Assembly (NCBI RefSeq): GCF_001613445.1
Contig: NZ_BDCJ01000003.1
Location: 555,645 to 619,644 of the forward strand
DNA from: Nocardia grenadensis NBRC 108939
GTDB lineage: Bacteria > Actinomycetota > Actinomycetes > Mycobacteriales > Mycobacteriaceae
Length of the DNA stretch: 64,000 nt
Reading direction: 5' to 3'
Shown here: piece after piece, positions 9,855 to 18,631 of the stretch
How the letters are laid out: each line of letters starts with the position of its first letter
Position numbering within the stretch: the stretch's first letter is position 1
Translations under genes and position numbers: made by a program
The notes under the pieces: generated by a model
Databases searched by the model: none
What the model was told of the DNA's origin: nothing
The model's input: the letters and a program-made list of their open reading frames with translations, nothing else

Positions 9855-10550
9855 TCAGTGTCGTCTGGTGATCACGACCGGATCGACCCCGGCCGGGATA
9901 TCGGCCAGGGCCGAGACCGGGACGCCCAGAACCGAGGCGGTGATCTCGCGGGGGATCGCATTCAGGGCAGCACGCAGGCCGATATCGTCGCTGGTCTCCG
10001 GAGCGCTGGTATTGAAGACGATGAGCAGTTCGAGCGGCGCGTCGCTACGGGCGTTCTCGAAATAGTGGAAGAACCCCTGTGGCGCGAAGACCAGATCTCC
10101 CGCGTGCGCTTCGAACACGTCGGTGTGATAGCTGCCGTCCGGGTGGGTCCCGAGCACGGTCCATTTCGCGGTGCCCGAGATGTGGTAATTCAGTTCCCAG
10201 GCCGTGGGATGCCAATGCGGTTCCCGGATACCGCCGGGCTCGAGCCGCACGAAATACGCGGCACCGTGCTGGCCGGCCAATACCGGGAAGTTCTGCTCGT
10301 GCGCACCCCGGAGGGTGCCGCCGTCGTAGCGGCTCGGTTCGGCGTCGGCGAGATGGAAAAGATGCGCCGAAGTGTTCAGGTTGGCGTCGATCTCGCTCGC
10401 GCTCGGCAGTCCGGCGTCCCCGGGCTCCGCGCACGCGGTCACCGAGGCCGCTGCCGCACCGAATGCCGCACCGCCCAGGGCCGCCGCGCCGGTACCGAGC
10501 ACGGCCCGGCGATTCACAGTCGTGGGTTCGTCGGGGCGATCACTCGACAT
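9855..10550 (-). CDS. Secreted cupin-domain lipoprotein (oxalate-decarboxylase-like single cupin)
   Basis: From ATG 10550 the protein has 231 residues. The N-terminus carries Arg-Arg (residues 14-15), a hydrophobic stretch and Cys40 after VTA, which looks like a Tat-dependent lipoprotein signal. The mature part is one cupin barrel: HWHPTAWEL supplies the His-x-His-x(n)-Glu metal ligands and PQGFFHYF the last His. It is most like one half of a bicupin oxalate decarboxylase, but a single cupin can be an isomerase or binding protein, so the reaction is not assigned. It lies 17 bases downstream of the small gene that follows the ATPase, and the three could be one transcript. Confidence 0.8.
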   Translation of the reverse strand: MSSDRPDEPTTVNRRAVLGTGAAALGGAAFGAAAASVTACAEPGDAGLPSASEIDANLNTSAHLFHLADAEPSRYDGGTLRGAHEQNFPVLAGQHGAAYFVRLEPGGIREPHWHPTAWELNYHISGTAKWTVLGTHPDGSYHTDVFEAHAGDLVFAPQGFFHYFENARSDAPLELLIVFNTSAPETSDDIGLRAALNAIPREITASVLGVPVSALADIPAGVDPVVITRRH

Positions 10551-10567
10551 GGGGCTCCCCCGGGCCG

Positions 10568-10951
10568 CTATGTGGTGGCCGTGTCGGCGCCCACGGGCTC
10601 GGGCCGGGAGGATTTCCGCAAGCGGCCGACGATCAACCCGGTCGCCGCGAGCGCACCCGCGATGGGCCACTCGACCGCTCCCGCGACGGTGAGCGCACCG
10701 AGCCCGCCGTAGTACAGATAGCGGGTGGGCAGGGACAGTTCGACCGGTCCTGCCTTCATCTTGATGCCCTGGCCGGGAATCGCGATCTTCGCATCGAGAA
10801 AGGGCAGTGCCAGCGTCGCCGCGGGTGCGGTGTCGGCGCCGGGCTGCCCGTCCGGTTTCTCCGGGGACCCGGAGGTTTTCTCGCGGGTCGCTTCGCCGGC
10901 GTCGGCCGCGGCGGCCGAGCCGGTACTGTTCGCTTTACTTTGTGCGGGCAC
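10568..10951 (-). CDS. Small membrane protein downstream of the CtpI-like ATPase
   Basis: I place the start at GTG 10951, with GAGAGGA nine bases upstream; ATG 10972 in the same frame is possible. Either start overlaps the 3' end of the ATPase gene, pointing to coupling. The 127-residue product has a Ser/Ala/Glu/Lys-rich disordered half, then a hydrophobic segment (residues about 80-110: YLYYGGLGALTVAG, IAGALAATGLIVG) and a basic tail. I do not recognise a family. Co-expression with the ATPase suggests an accessory subunit, but that is only positional. Confidence 0.6.
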   Translation of the reverse strand: MPAQSKANSTGSAAAADAGEATREKTSGSPEKPDGQPGADTAPAATLALPFLDAKIAIPGQGIKMKAGPVELSLPTRYLYYGGLGALTVAGAVEWPIAGALAATGLIVGRLRKSSRPEPVGADTATT

Positions 10952-13900
10952 GGGACACGATCCTCTCGTCATCGAGAACTACCGGTTCTGTCCGCTCCGG
11001 CGTGCGCGGAGCGGTATGACAGCGAGCGTGACGATATCGATGATCTCGCTCCGGAGGGGTGGAAGGCAACCGGTCGACACGATCGATCAGTTCCTCGGTG
11101 CGCCGGGCGAACCATGCCGGGGAGAGCACGACCAGCGCGGTGGCCCCGGTGACCGCCGTGAGCACTCCGGCCCAGGCCACCGGGCCCAGCGGCGTGCACC
11201 CGAAGAACTGGCTGACGCCGGGTATTTCGACGACGGCCACGAGCACCGCCGCGCTACCGACCGCCGTGGCCACCACGACCGGATCGTCGTGCCGCAGCAC
11301 CAGCGTCTGGGCGAGTTGAGCGCCGACCAGCGCCGTCAACCCCATGGTCGCGGAGCGCCGCCGGGTACCCGGCGTCCACCGGCCGATCATCCACGCGGTG
11401 GTCGCCGCGGCGGCGGTGGCCGCACCACGACGGACAATCGCCTCGATCAGCGGACGGCCGAGCGAGGGAGCGGGTGCGGCCAGGACCGAATCCGGATAGC
11501 CGGCGCCCGCCGCAGCCGGCGCCCCCGTGGCCGAAGGACTCGGCGGTGACACAGCGATGGCGAGCGCCGGGAACATATCGGTGAGCAGGTTGACCAGTAG
11601 GAGCTGCCGGGTACTCACCGGAGCGCCGCCGCGACCGAGGGCGGTGCCGAGAACGGTGAACACCACTTCGCCCGCATTACCGCCGAGCAACAGGGTCAGG
11701 GCATCGCGGACACCGATCCACATATTGCGGCCTTCGACGAGAGCGTCGAGCAGTGCGGTGAGGTTCTCACCGGTCAAGACCAGATCGGCGGCTTCGCGGG
11801 CGGGTGAGGAACCGCGCCCGGTGACCCCGATACCGGCATCGGCCATCCGGATCGCCGCGGCGTCGTTGGCGCCGTCACCGACCATGGCGACCACCCGCCC
11901 ACACTGCTGCAGGGCCGCGATCACCTGCACCTTCTGTTCTGGACCGACCCGTGCGAAAACCTGGGCCGAGGCCGCCAGTTCGGCGCGGCCGTTCTCGTCG
12001 GCGGTGGCCAGTTCGGCACCGGTGACGACCCGGGCGTCGGCCGGGAAACCGAGTTGGCGCGCGATGGCCCGGGCGGTGACGGGGTGATCCCCGGTGATCA
12101 GCGCGACGGCGCAGCGGGCAGTGGCCAATTGCTGCAGGAGGGGGCGCGCCGAATCGCGGACGGTATCGGCGAGACCGACGTAGCCGGTGATGGTCAGATC
12201 GTTGGCCAGTTCCTCGATCCGATCCTGATCGAAACCTGTCCCGTCCCGCCCGGAGTCGAGTTCGCACTGGGCGACGGCGAGCACCCGCAGGCCCTGATCC
12301 GCCAGGTGATGCACGAGCGCATCCGCCGCGGCCCGGCCCGCGGATCCGTTGTCGAACCGGCAGCGTGGCACGATCACCTCCGGAGCCCCCTTGAGCACCA
12401 ACCGCGCCGAGGTGCCGGGTCCGCCGTCGCCGTCGACGATGACGGCCGCGGCGTAACCGCGGCAGGATTCGAAGGGCAGCTCGGCGAGCACGATCGGGTC
12501 GGGACCGGCACCCGGCAGGCGGGCGGCCGCGGTGAGGACGGCCTCGTCCGTGGCATGGGTGTGCCCCTCACCTGTATGCGGCCGGGGGCACGCCCATCCG
12601 GCCGCCCGCACCACCGCGGCGGCGGGTGGGTCGGTAATCGCCGGATAGTCGCCACCCGGTGGGAAATCCGGTGGCACCGCCGTCACGACGGCGAGCCGGT
12701 TCAGTGTCAGCGTGCCCGTCTTGTCGAAGCAGACGGTGTCGACGCGGCCGATGGCCTCCAACGCCCGAGGCGCCCGGACCAGCACCCCCAGTTTCGACAG
12801 CCGGCGGGCGGCAGCCAGCTGAGCCATGGTCGCCACCAGCGGTAGCCCCTCCGGGACCGCCGCCACGGCGATGGCCACCCCGTCGGCCACCGCCCGGCGC
12901 AGCGGTCCCCGGCGCACCAGCGACAACCCGGTGACCACCGCGCCACCGGCCAGCGTGAGCGGCAGCACCCGGCCGGTGAGATCACGCAGCCTGCCCTGGA
13001 CCCCGCTGGCCGGTGCCACGCCGGACACCGTGGAGATCGCGCGATTCGCGACCGTGGCCGGACCGGTGGCCACGACGATGGCGCGGGCCCGACCGGCGAC
13101 TATCGTGCTGCCCTGGAACAACATGCTGGCGCGTTCCGCGGCGTGGCCGGCCACCGGCTCGACGTGTTTGAGCACCGGCACCGACTCACCGGTCATCGAC
13201 GACTCGTCGACCTCGAGATCCTGGGCGATCAGCAGCCGGGCATCGGCCGGTACCACCTCCGGTGCCCGCAGCTCCAGGACATCGCCTGGCCGCAGCCGGG
13301 TCGCGGAGACGACGCTGACCCGGTCCGAGGTCCGCGCCGCCTCCAGCCGGTTCTCGGCGGCCGCTCGCGGAACGACGACCCGGCGGACAGCCTGTTCCTG
13401 TTCGGCGAACAGGGCCGCCGCGGCATCCTCGGCCCGCAGCCGCTGGATACCGCTGACCAGTGCGTTGACACTCATCACCCCCGCGACCAGCAGCGCATCG
13501 ATATTGCTGCCCAGGATCGCGGCGGCCGCGGCTCCGATGGCGAGAACCGGGGTGAGCGGATCGCTCAGTTCCCGGCGGGCCGCCCCGGCCAGCCGGCCCA
13601 GCAGTGCCGCGGGTACGCGCAGTCGTTCGCCCACCACGCTGTACGACAGGACGGAAACCTTCCGCCGCCAACCCGGCGCGGGGTTCGGAATCGCGGCCCG
13701 CCGGCCGCGGAGGACGCGCGCGTACACGATGGCGGGGTCGAGCGCATGCCAGGCGGTGAGTGGTTGCGGCGGCGGGTCCGGTGATCGCACCACCCGCTGC
13801 GCGGCCAGCCCGCACAAGATCCAGGCGGTCGCGCCTGCCGCGTCGACCGGAGCGATCCACTGTCCCAGCCCGAGTCGGCTCCGCCGGCCGGTCTCCCCGG

Positions 13901-15743
13901 TCACCACGAGCAGGCCCGCCAATGTGCTGCCCGCCTTGGCCAGGCGCACGGCGGTGTCGATCGCCGGGCGCGCGGCCACGACGGCCGCGAGCACTCGGAC
14001 GGCATCGGCGAGGTCGGCGCCGGTGACGAGGTCGGCGGTCCACGGTGCCGCGGCCGCGGGATCGTCGACGGCGACCCCGATATCGGCGAGCGCCAGCGCG
14101 GCCAGGGTGTCCACCGCATCGGCGTCCGGATGCAGCGACGAGATCAGCAGTACCGGGCCACGGTCGGCGCGCAGTTCCCGGACGAGGTCGAGCAGGCCGG
14201 TGCCGGGGTCGTACGCGGCGGTGACCGAAGCGCCGAGTTCTTCGGTGCCACCTGTATTGCGCAGCACCACCCGCGCACCGGTACGCCGGGCGGTCTCGAT
14301 CAGCGGAACGGCGCAGGGGTCGAGCTCCCATCCGATCGTCACGGTGGCGACCATCGCGCCATCCGCGAGCAGGTCGGCGCGGTCGGTCCCCGGCATGGTG
14401 GCAGCCGCAGGTTCGTGCCATCGCAGAGTGACACTGTCGAAACCGATCTCGTCGGCGGAGGCGGGGATCTGTTCACCGTGCAGCAGGGCGTCGGCGATCT
14501 CGAAGATCCGTCCCCGGTGCCATCCCGGTGCGCAGACTTCGACATCGAGCACGGCCCGGGTATCGCCACGCAATGCCGCACCGTCGATGACGACCACCCG
14601 CACCCGATCGAGCCGGCGCAACACCCCCGGGTCCAGCACCAATGAGCCCGCCTTGGCCAATCCCCGGCCGAGGACGAGTGCGTACGCCTCCCGGCCCATA
14701 TGCGCCGCTTTCGGTATGCCGGCCAGCAGCGTATCGGCGATATCGTCGGCGGTACCGCCCCCGAGCAGGGTGCCCGCGGCCGCCATGAGCGATCCGTTCG
14801 CGGCTTGTTCGGCGTACTCCTCGACCGGACCGGCGGCGGCCGTGTCCTCGGGCGCGGGGCGGGGTTCGGAACCGGCCTGCTCCGCCGCGAAGATCGTCGC
14901 GGGCGCCGGCCCGCGCGGCCGGGTAGCGGCCGCGAGGCCGGGTTCGCGCTCACACCAGGTCTGCCGGCGCGCCAGTGCCTCGGAGATCTGGGCGGTTCGC
15001 GCGACGAGATCCAGTAGCGGCGCGGCGGGCGCCAGGCCGAGCCCGTGCGCGGTAGCGGAGAACATACTCGTCAGCAGATCGGTACCGGCCCGTCCGAGCT
15101 TCGACTCCAGCAGCGCGACGATCCGTGGCTGATGGTTGATCACCGCCGCGGCGGCCCGAGCGGCCCGTGGTGCCGGGGGAAACCGGCCCAGCCGGCCGAT
15201 CACCGAGGTACCGATCGCCAGAACATCGGCCACCGCGGCCACCACCGGAACCGCGACCGCCAATGGGTCCCCGGGATCGGTGACCAGCCCGCGGTATCGC
15301 GTTCCCGGTTCCTCCTGCCCGGCACTCGGCAGGTCGGCCGCGGGGCGGATGGTCGCGCGGACCTCGTCCGGATCCGCCGTCTCCGCCAGTTCGATCACCA
15401 ACCGTCCGAGTACAGCCTCGACGTGCGCGGATACGACACCGGGCCTCCCGGCGACCAGCCGTGCGAGCTCCGCGGGCCCGGCAGTGCCGTTCGTCCCCAG
15501 CAAGGTCCGGTCGAGATCGATGTGCAGCCTGCGTCCGGACGCCCACGCCGGGTCGACGCCCACCTCGTCGGTGCCCCTGCGCGGTGGACCGCCGAGTACG
15601 ACCCGGGCCCAGTCGCGTACCGGCCCGACCGCCGGGCCCACGAGCGCTGGGGCGACCAGCGCGGTGGCGGATCCGATACGGACGGTCGACGCCATCGCCC
15701 CTGTCGCGAGCCGCGCGAACCCACCGAAGTCGATGCCCCGCAT
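10935..15743 (-). CDS. ctpI: Very large P-type cation ATPase, CtpI-like
   Basis: About 1602 residues from ATG 15743 (the frame stays open to 15848). That size matches the mycobacterial CtpI group (about 1630) rather than ordinary P-type ATPases (700-1000). The C-terminal half has all catalytic motifs: TGES (about residue 852), PEGLP in the membrane (about 964), the phosphorylated DKTGT (about 1007) and GDGAND (about 1288), then C-terminal helices. PEGLP replaces the CPC of heavy-metal pumps, so the transported ion is more likely Ca2+-, Mg2+- or Na+-like than copper or zinc. The N-terminal half has a ferredoxin-like segment (LHIDLDRTLLG to GRLVIELAE) and a degenerate ATPase-like region without DKTGT. 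The ion is not known for the family as far as I recall. Confidence 0.9.
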   Translation of the reverse strand: MRGIDFGGFARLATGAMASTVRIGSATALVAPALVGPAVGPVRDWARVVLGGPPRRGTDEVGVDPAWASGRRLHIDLDRTLLGTNGTAGPAELARLVAGRPGVVSAHVEAVLGRLVIELAETADPDEVRATIRPAADLPSAGQEEPGTRYRGLVTDPGDPLAVAVPVVAAVADVLAIGTSVIGRLGRFPPAPRAARAAAAVINHQPRIVALLESKLGRAGTDLLTSMFSATAHGLGLAPAAPLLDLVARTAQISEALARRQTWCEREPGLAAATRPRGPAPATIFAAEQAGSEPRPAPEDTAAAGPVEEYAEQAANGSLMAAAGTLLGGGTADDIADTLLAGIPKAAHMGREAYALVLGRGLAKAGSLVLDPGVLRRLDRVRVVVIDGAALRGDTRAVLDVEVCAPGWHRGRIFEIADALLHGEQIPASADEIGFDSVTLRWHEPAAATMPGTDRADLLADGAMVATVTIGWELDPCAVPLIETARRTGARVVLRNTGGTEELGASVTAAYDPGTGLLDLVRELRADRGPVLLISSLHPDADAVDTLAALALADIGVAVDDPAAAAPWTADLVTGADLADAVRVLAAVVAARPAIDTAVRLAKAGSTLAGLLVVTGETGRRSRLGLGQWIAPVDAAGATAWILCGLAAQRVVRSPDPPPQPLTAWHALDPAIVYARVLRGRRAAIPNPAPGWRRKVSVLSYSVVGERLRVPAALLGRLAGAARRELSDPLTPVLAIGAAAAAILGSNIDALLVAGVMSVNALVSGIQRLRAEDAAAALFAEQEQAVRRVVVPRAAAENRLEAARTSDRVSVVSATRLRPGDVLELRAPEVVPADARLLIAQDLEVDESSMTGESVPVLKHVEPVAGHAAERASMLFQGSTIVAGRARAIVVATGPATVANRAISTVSGVAPASGVQGRLRDLTGRVLPLTLAGGAVVTGLSLVRRGPLRRAVADGVAIAVAAVPEGLPLVATMAQLAAARRLSKLGVLVRAPRALEAIGRVDTVCFDKTGTLTLNRLAVVTAVPPDFPPGGDYPAITDPPAAAVVRAAGWACPRPHTGEGHTHATDEAVLTAAARLPGAGPDPIVLAELPFESCRGYAAAVIVDGDGGPGTSARLVLKGAPEVIVPRCRFDNGSAGRAAADALVHHLADQGLRVLAVAQCELDSGRDGTGFDQDRIEELANDLTITGYVGLADTVRDSARPLLQQLATARCAVALITGDHPVTARAIARQLGFPADARVVTGAELATADENGRAELAASAQVFARVGPEQKVQVIAALQQCGRVVAMVGDGANDAAAIRMADAGIGVTGRGSSPAREAADLVLTGENLTALLDALVEGRNMWIGVRDALTLLLGGNAGEVVFTVLGTALGRGGAPVSTRQLLLVNLLTDMFPALAIAVSPPSPSATGAPAAAGAGYPDSVLAAPAPSLGRPLIEAIVRRGAATAAAATTAWMIGRWTPGTRRRSATMGLTALVGAQLAQTLVLRHDDPVVVATAVGSAAVLVAVVEIPGVSQFFGCTPLGPVAWAGVLTAVTGATALVVLSPAWFARRTEELIDRVDRLPSTPPERDHRYRHARCHTAPRTPERTEPVVLDDERIVSRARTK

Positions 15744-16226
15744 GCGCTCAGGCTTCCCGAGTGATCGGTCGATGCATTCGGGCGAGTGTAGGCGCGGAGA
15801 AGGGCGGTCGAGGATGCGCGCGCCGCGCGTTGCGGTATCGGAACCCAACTGTGCGCCGGCGCGCGGTTCACCCGTGCAGAATCGTCTCTCCCCCCGCGAT
15901 GGTCCCGGGCCGTCACGATCGGCGATGTGATCGAAGTGGACGAGCAGATGCCGGGGTCCGGGGAAGATCTGGCTGCGCCGGTAGGGCGGCGGATCGACGA
16001 CCGGACCGGGAGCGGCGACGCGGCGTACGACGGCTCACAGTTCACCGGCACCGGGTAGGCGTAGTCGTCGAGCACGTCCAGCAGTTCGAGTACCCCCGGC
16101 CGGCGGAAGACTGGTCGATCTGCTGTTTCCCCGGCCACAGAGTGCCCGCGACAGGCCCTGGGCGCAGTGCGCTGCCCGGGCGGCATACCGAAGTCAGTAC
16201 TCGGTTCATGGAGAACCGAGCAGCCC
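15744..16226. other. Intergenic region between divergent ATPase and SRPBCC-ArsR genes
   Basis: No supported gene is present; open frames on both strands have shadow-like Arg/Gly/Pro composition. The right end carries the promoter described next. The ATPase promoter should lie near 15750-15900, but I see no clear hexamers. Confidence 0.4.
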
Positions 16227-16276
16227 TTGACGCAACCGAACAGTTGCAATAGTATTTATCGCAATCAACTGGTTGC
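16227..16276 (+). promoter_or_regulatory. Promoter with two tandem operator-like repeats upstream of the SRPBCC-ArsR pair
   Basis: TTGACG (16227-16232) and TAGTAT (16250-16255) are separated by exactly 17 bases, a good sigma-70-type promoter. Two 16-base elements overlap it: GCAACCGAACAGTTGC (16232-16247, in the spacer) and GCAATCAACTGGTTGC (16261-16276, near the expected start site). Both begin GCAA and end GTTGC, and the first is a perfect GCAAC-N6-GTTGC inverted repeat. This arrangement is what an autorepressing ArsR-type dimer would use. Confidence 0.75.
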
Positions 16277-16292
16277 CATAAAGGAGTATGCA

Positions 16293-16724
16293 ATGGGATT
16301 CCCCGATCAGATCGCCCGCACCATGGAACTCGCACATCCACCCGCCAAGGTCTGGGCCGCACTCACCACCGCCGAAGGGCTCGGTTCCTGGTTCGGCAAT
16401 ACGGCGACGATCGACCTGCGTCCCGGCGGCGCGGCGTGGATGACGTGGGAGGGCGGGCATACCGCGAATATGCGAGTGGAGCGGGTGGAGGAGCCGAGCA
16501 TCTTCGGATTCACCTGGCAGATCTTCGGATTGTCCGAGGACGATCCGCGACGCACCTATGTCGAGTTCACTCTCGAACCCGTCGGCGCGGGCACGCGGCT
16601 CACCGTGGTGGAGACCGGTTTCGCGCAACTGCCCGAGGACGAACACCGCATCGCCTTCGGCGGCAACACCGACGGCTGGGCCAGCGAACTCGCCGAACTC
16701 GTCCAGTACCTCGATGCAGCCTGA
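16293..16724 (+). CDS. SRPBCC / AHSA1-domain protein
   Basis: The ATG at 16293 has a strong AAGGAG six bases upstream. The 143-residue protein reads ARTMELAHPPAKVWAALTTAEGLGSWFG near the start and FTWQIFG, VEFTLEPVGAGTRLTVVETGF further on, the standard AHSA1-type SRPBCC fold with a hydrophobic ligand cavity. Such proteins are often encoded with an ArsR regulator and are thought to bind or modify small hydrophobic molecules; no specific ligand can be read. The next gene overlaps its last 11 bases. Confidence 0.9.
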   Translation: MGFPDQIARTMELAHPPAKVWAALTTAEGLGSWFGNTATIDLRPGGAAWMTWEGGHTANMRVERVEEPSIFGFTWQIFGLSEDDPRRTYVEFTLEPVGAGTRLTVVETGFAQLPEDEHRIAFGGNTDGWASELAELVQYLDAA

Positions 16725-17052
16725 CCAGGAAATCATCGCGGAACGGGTCTTCGTCGCGCTCGCCGATCCCAGCAGGCGCTCGGTCCTTGCCACGCTCGCC
16801 GCCGGCGGCCCGGCCACCGCGACCGATCTCGCCGATCGACTGCCCATCAGCCGACAGGCGATCGCCAAACACCTGGCCCTGCTGTCGGAGGCGGGCCTGG
16901 TGATCGCGGAACCCGGGGAGCGGCGGCGCATCCGGTACCGCCTCGATTCCGCGCCCATGCAGGTTGCGCAGCAATTCCTGGCCGCGATGGCGCGGGACTG
17001 GGACGGCCCGCTCGACGCGTTACGTAGACACCTGGACAACCGGGAACAATGA
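16714..17052 (+). CDS. ArsR/SmtB-family transcriptional regulator
   Basis: The 112-residue winged-helix protein starts inside the 3' end of the SRPBCC gene (11-base overlap), so the two are made together. The DNA-binding core is visible: RVFVALADPSRRSVLATLAAGG, then ATDLADRLPISRQAIAKHLALLSEAGLV with the recognition helix, and a wing with RRRIRYRL. No Cys pair for classic metal sensing is present, so it is more likely a metal-independent ArsR of the kind paired with SRPBCC proteins. It probably binds the tandem repeats upstream of the operon. Confidence 0.9.
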   Translation: MQPDQEIIAERVFVALADPSRRSVLATLAAGGPATATDLADRLPISRQAIAKHLALLSEAGLVIAEPGERRRIRYRLDSAPMQVAQQFLAAMARDWDGPLDALRRHLDNREQ

Positions 17053-17192
17053 GGCCGTGGCACTCCCGGCGATGGACATCCTTATCGCCGGGTGTCCGTG
17101 ATCTGAATTCTCTCGATTCGCCGCCGCGCCCATGCCCGAGTCCCGCCAGGACAGGCATGGGCCCGGACGGCCCCCGGGACCGCGGCAAAGGC

Positions 17193-18287
17193 TCACCGCT
17201 CGTATTCCGCACCGGGGTGGACCCCTACCGGCACGGGCCGGATACCGGCGGCAAGCCAGCGACGGGTCACCTCGGCGGCCACCGCGGGGCGCTCGCTGTC
17301 CAGGACAGCGATGCCGCAGTCGCCGCCACCGGCGCCCGATGGCTTCGCGGCCGCCCCGGCGCGCTCCGCTTCGGTGCACAGCACATCAAGGTGACCTGTC
17401 CGGATGCCGAGGCCGGTCGTCGCGTCGAGCGCGTAGAGAAGTTCTCGTGCCCGGCGTATTCCGTGGCCGACGGCATACACATCGTCGTCAGCCAATGCGT
17501 TCACCAGGTGTTCGACGGCGTTGCTGCTATCCGAGAGGAATCCGGGGCAGGCGTCGATCCGGTGGTGCCGGTCCCCGGTTCGTGCGGTGAGCGCCGGTGT
17601 CGAAGCGGGCCGGCCGGTCCACCCGACCAGCAGGCCGACCCGTTCGGGCGGCGGTATCGTGCGCACCGAGAAACCCGGCCACGGTGCGCGCAATGCCGCG
17701 GTGACCGATCCACCCCGAACGAATTCCCGTACGCGGTGCCGGTCCGGACTGCGGTAGGCGACCCACCCGCCCCAGGTGGACGCGGCGATATCGCCACCGG
17801 AACCGTTCGGGCCGACCGCGAGAGAGGCCAGCATTGCCAGCCGGTACCGGTCGGTGCGGCCGAGGTGTAGTCGATAGAACGCGGCCAGCGCGTCGACCGT
17901 GGCCACCGTCACCGCGGCGCTGGAACCGAAGCCCAGCTTGTGCCCGCCTTCGGTCATGCCCTCCCCCCTGGCGGTCAGCCGGAAAGAGCTTGGTTGCCCA
18001 CCCGATTCGGCCAGGAGCCGTTCGACCACCCCCACGGCCGCGAGGACGAACCCGAAAAGTCCCGGGTCTCGGCCGGATACGGGTACGAGGCGCCCGGAGC
18101 GGCGCGTGCACCGCATCGTGCTCCCGCCGCCGAGATCCGAAGAAAGCACCGTCGTATCGGACGGACTCTCGGCGATCGTGACGGCCACATAGCGGTCCAA
18201 TGCGACGAGGACCGCTGGATTGGCGGGCCGGAGCACGGCGTATTCACCGGCGACGAACAGTTTGCCCGGCGCACGGCGGGTGATCAT
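17193..18287 (-). CDS. Phosphomevalonate kinase
   Basis: A 364-residue GHMP kinase that phosphorylates 5-phosphomevalonate to mevalonate diphosphate. The N-terminus has APGKLFVAGEYAVL, the ATP loop is KLGFGSSAAVTVA, and the C-terminal substrate and ATP motif is KPSGAGGGDCGIA, the combination typical of bacterial phosphomevalonate kinases. The start at 18287 has GGGAG about seven bases upstream. It is the last gene of the minus-strand mevalonate operon, separated from the acyl carrier protein gene by 116 bases. Confidence 0.95.
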   Translation of the reverse strand: MITRRAPGKLFVAGEYAVLRPANPAVLVALDRYVAVTIAESPSDTTVLSSDLGGGSTMRCTRRSGRLVPVSGRDPGLFGFVLAAVGVVERLLAESGGQPSSFRLTARGEGMTEGGHKLGFGSSAAVTVATVDALAAFYRLHLGRTDRYRLAMLASLAVGPNGSGGDIAASTWGGWVAYRSPDRHRVREFVRGGSVTAALRAPWPGFSVRTIPPPERVGLLVGWTGRPASTPALTARTGDRHHRIDACPGFLSDSSNAVEHLVNALADDDVYAVGHGIRRARELLYALDATTGLGIRTGHLDVLCTEAERAGAAAKPSGAGGGDCGIAVLDSERPAVAAEVTRRWLAAGIRPVPVGVHPGAEYER

Positions 18288-18403
18288 CGCCGGCTCCCGC
18301 GACCGGCCCGGGAATGCGGTGGGCGCACAAGTGCTTCGGCACTGTTCACGGCCGACCTCCGTGTTCGAGCGGCCGGATCGCTGCGCGCGCCCGGCCTGAA
18401 CGG

Positions 18404-18631
18404 TCAGGAACGATCGTGGTTCACCCGCATCGCCAGATCGTCCAGTGACCGCAGACTTTCGGCCTCGGCGTCGGAGATCTCGACGTGGAAGGCGCGTTCG
18501 ATACGGACCAGCAGCGCGCTCATATCCATCGAGTCGACACCCTGGTCTTCGAGGGGGAGATCGGCGCGCAGCGCGTCGAGATCCACATCGAAATCCGTCA
18601 TCAGTTCGGCGATATCTCGTGCGGTGGTCAT
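18404..18631 (-). CDS. Acyl carrier protein inside the mevalonate operon
   Basis: A 75-residue acidic protein with GVDSMDM, where Ser34 is the expected phosphopantetheine attachment site, followed by LLVRIERAFHVEISDAE, as in helices II-III of type II ACPs. Its ATG directly abuts the stop of the KAS III-like gene, with AAGGAG just upstream, so the two are almost certainly co-translated. ACPs are not part of the mevalonate pathway. Its pairing with a condensing enzyme suggests an ACP-bound substrate or product, or an acyl group later joined to the terpenoid. No phosphopantetheinyl transferase is seen in the window. Confidence 0.9.
   Translation of the reverse strand: MTTARDIAELMTDFDVDLDALRADLPLEDQGVDSMDMSALLVRIERAFHVEISDAEAESLRSLDDLAMRVNHDRS

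Noticed and set aside
12826..15132. 768-codon plus-strand frame opposite the P-type ATPase
   Set aside because: Ser/Arg/Ala-rich antisense shadow of the ATPase gene; no family features.
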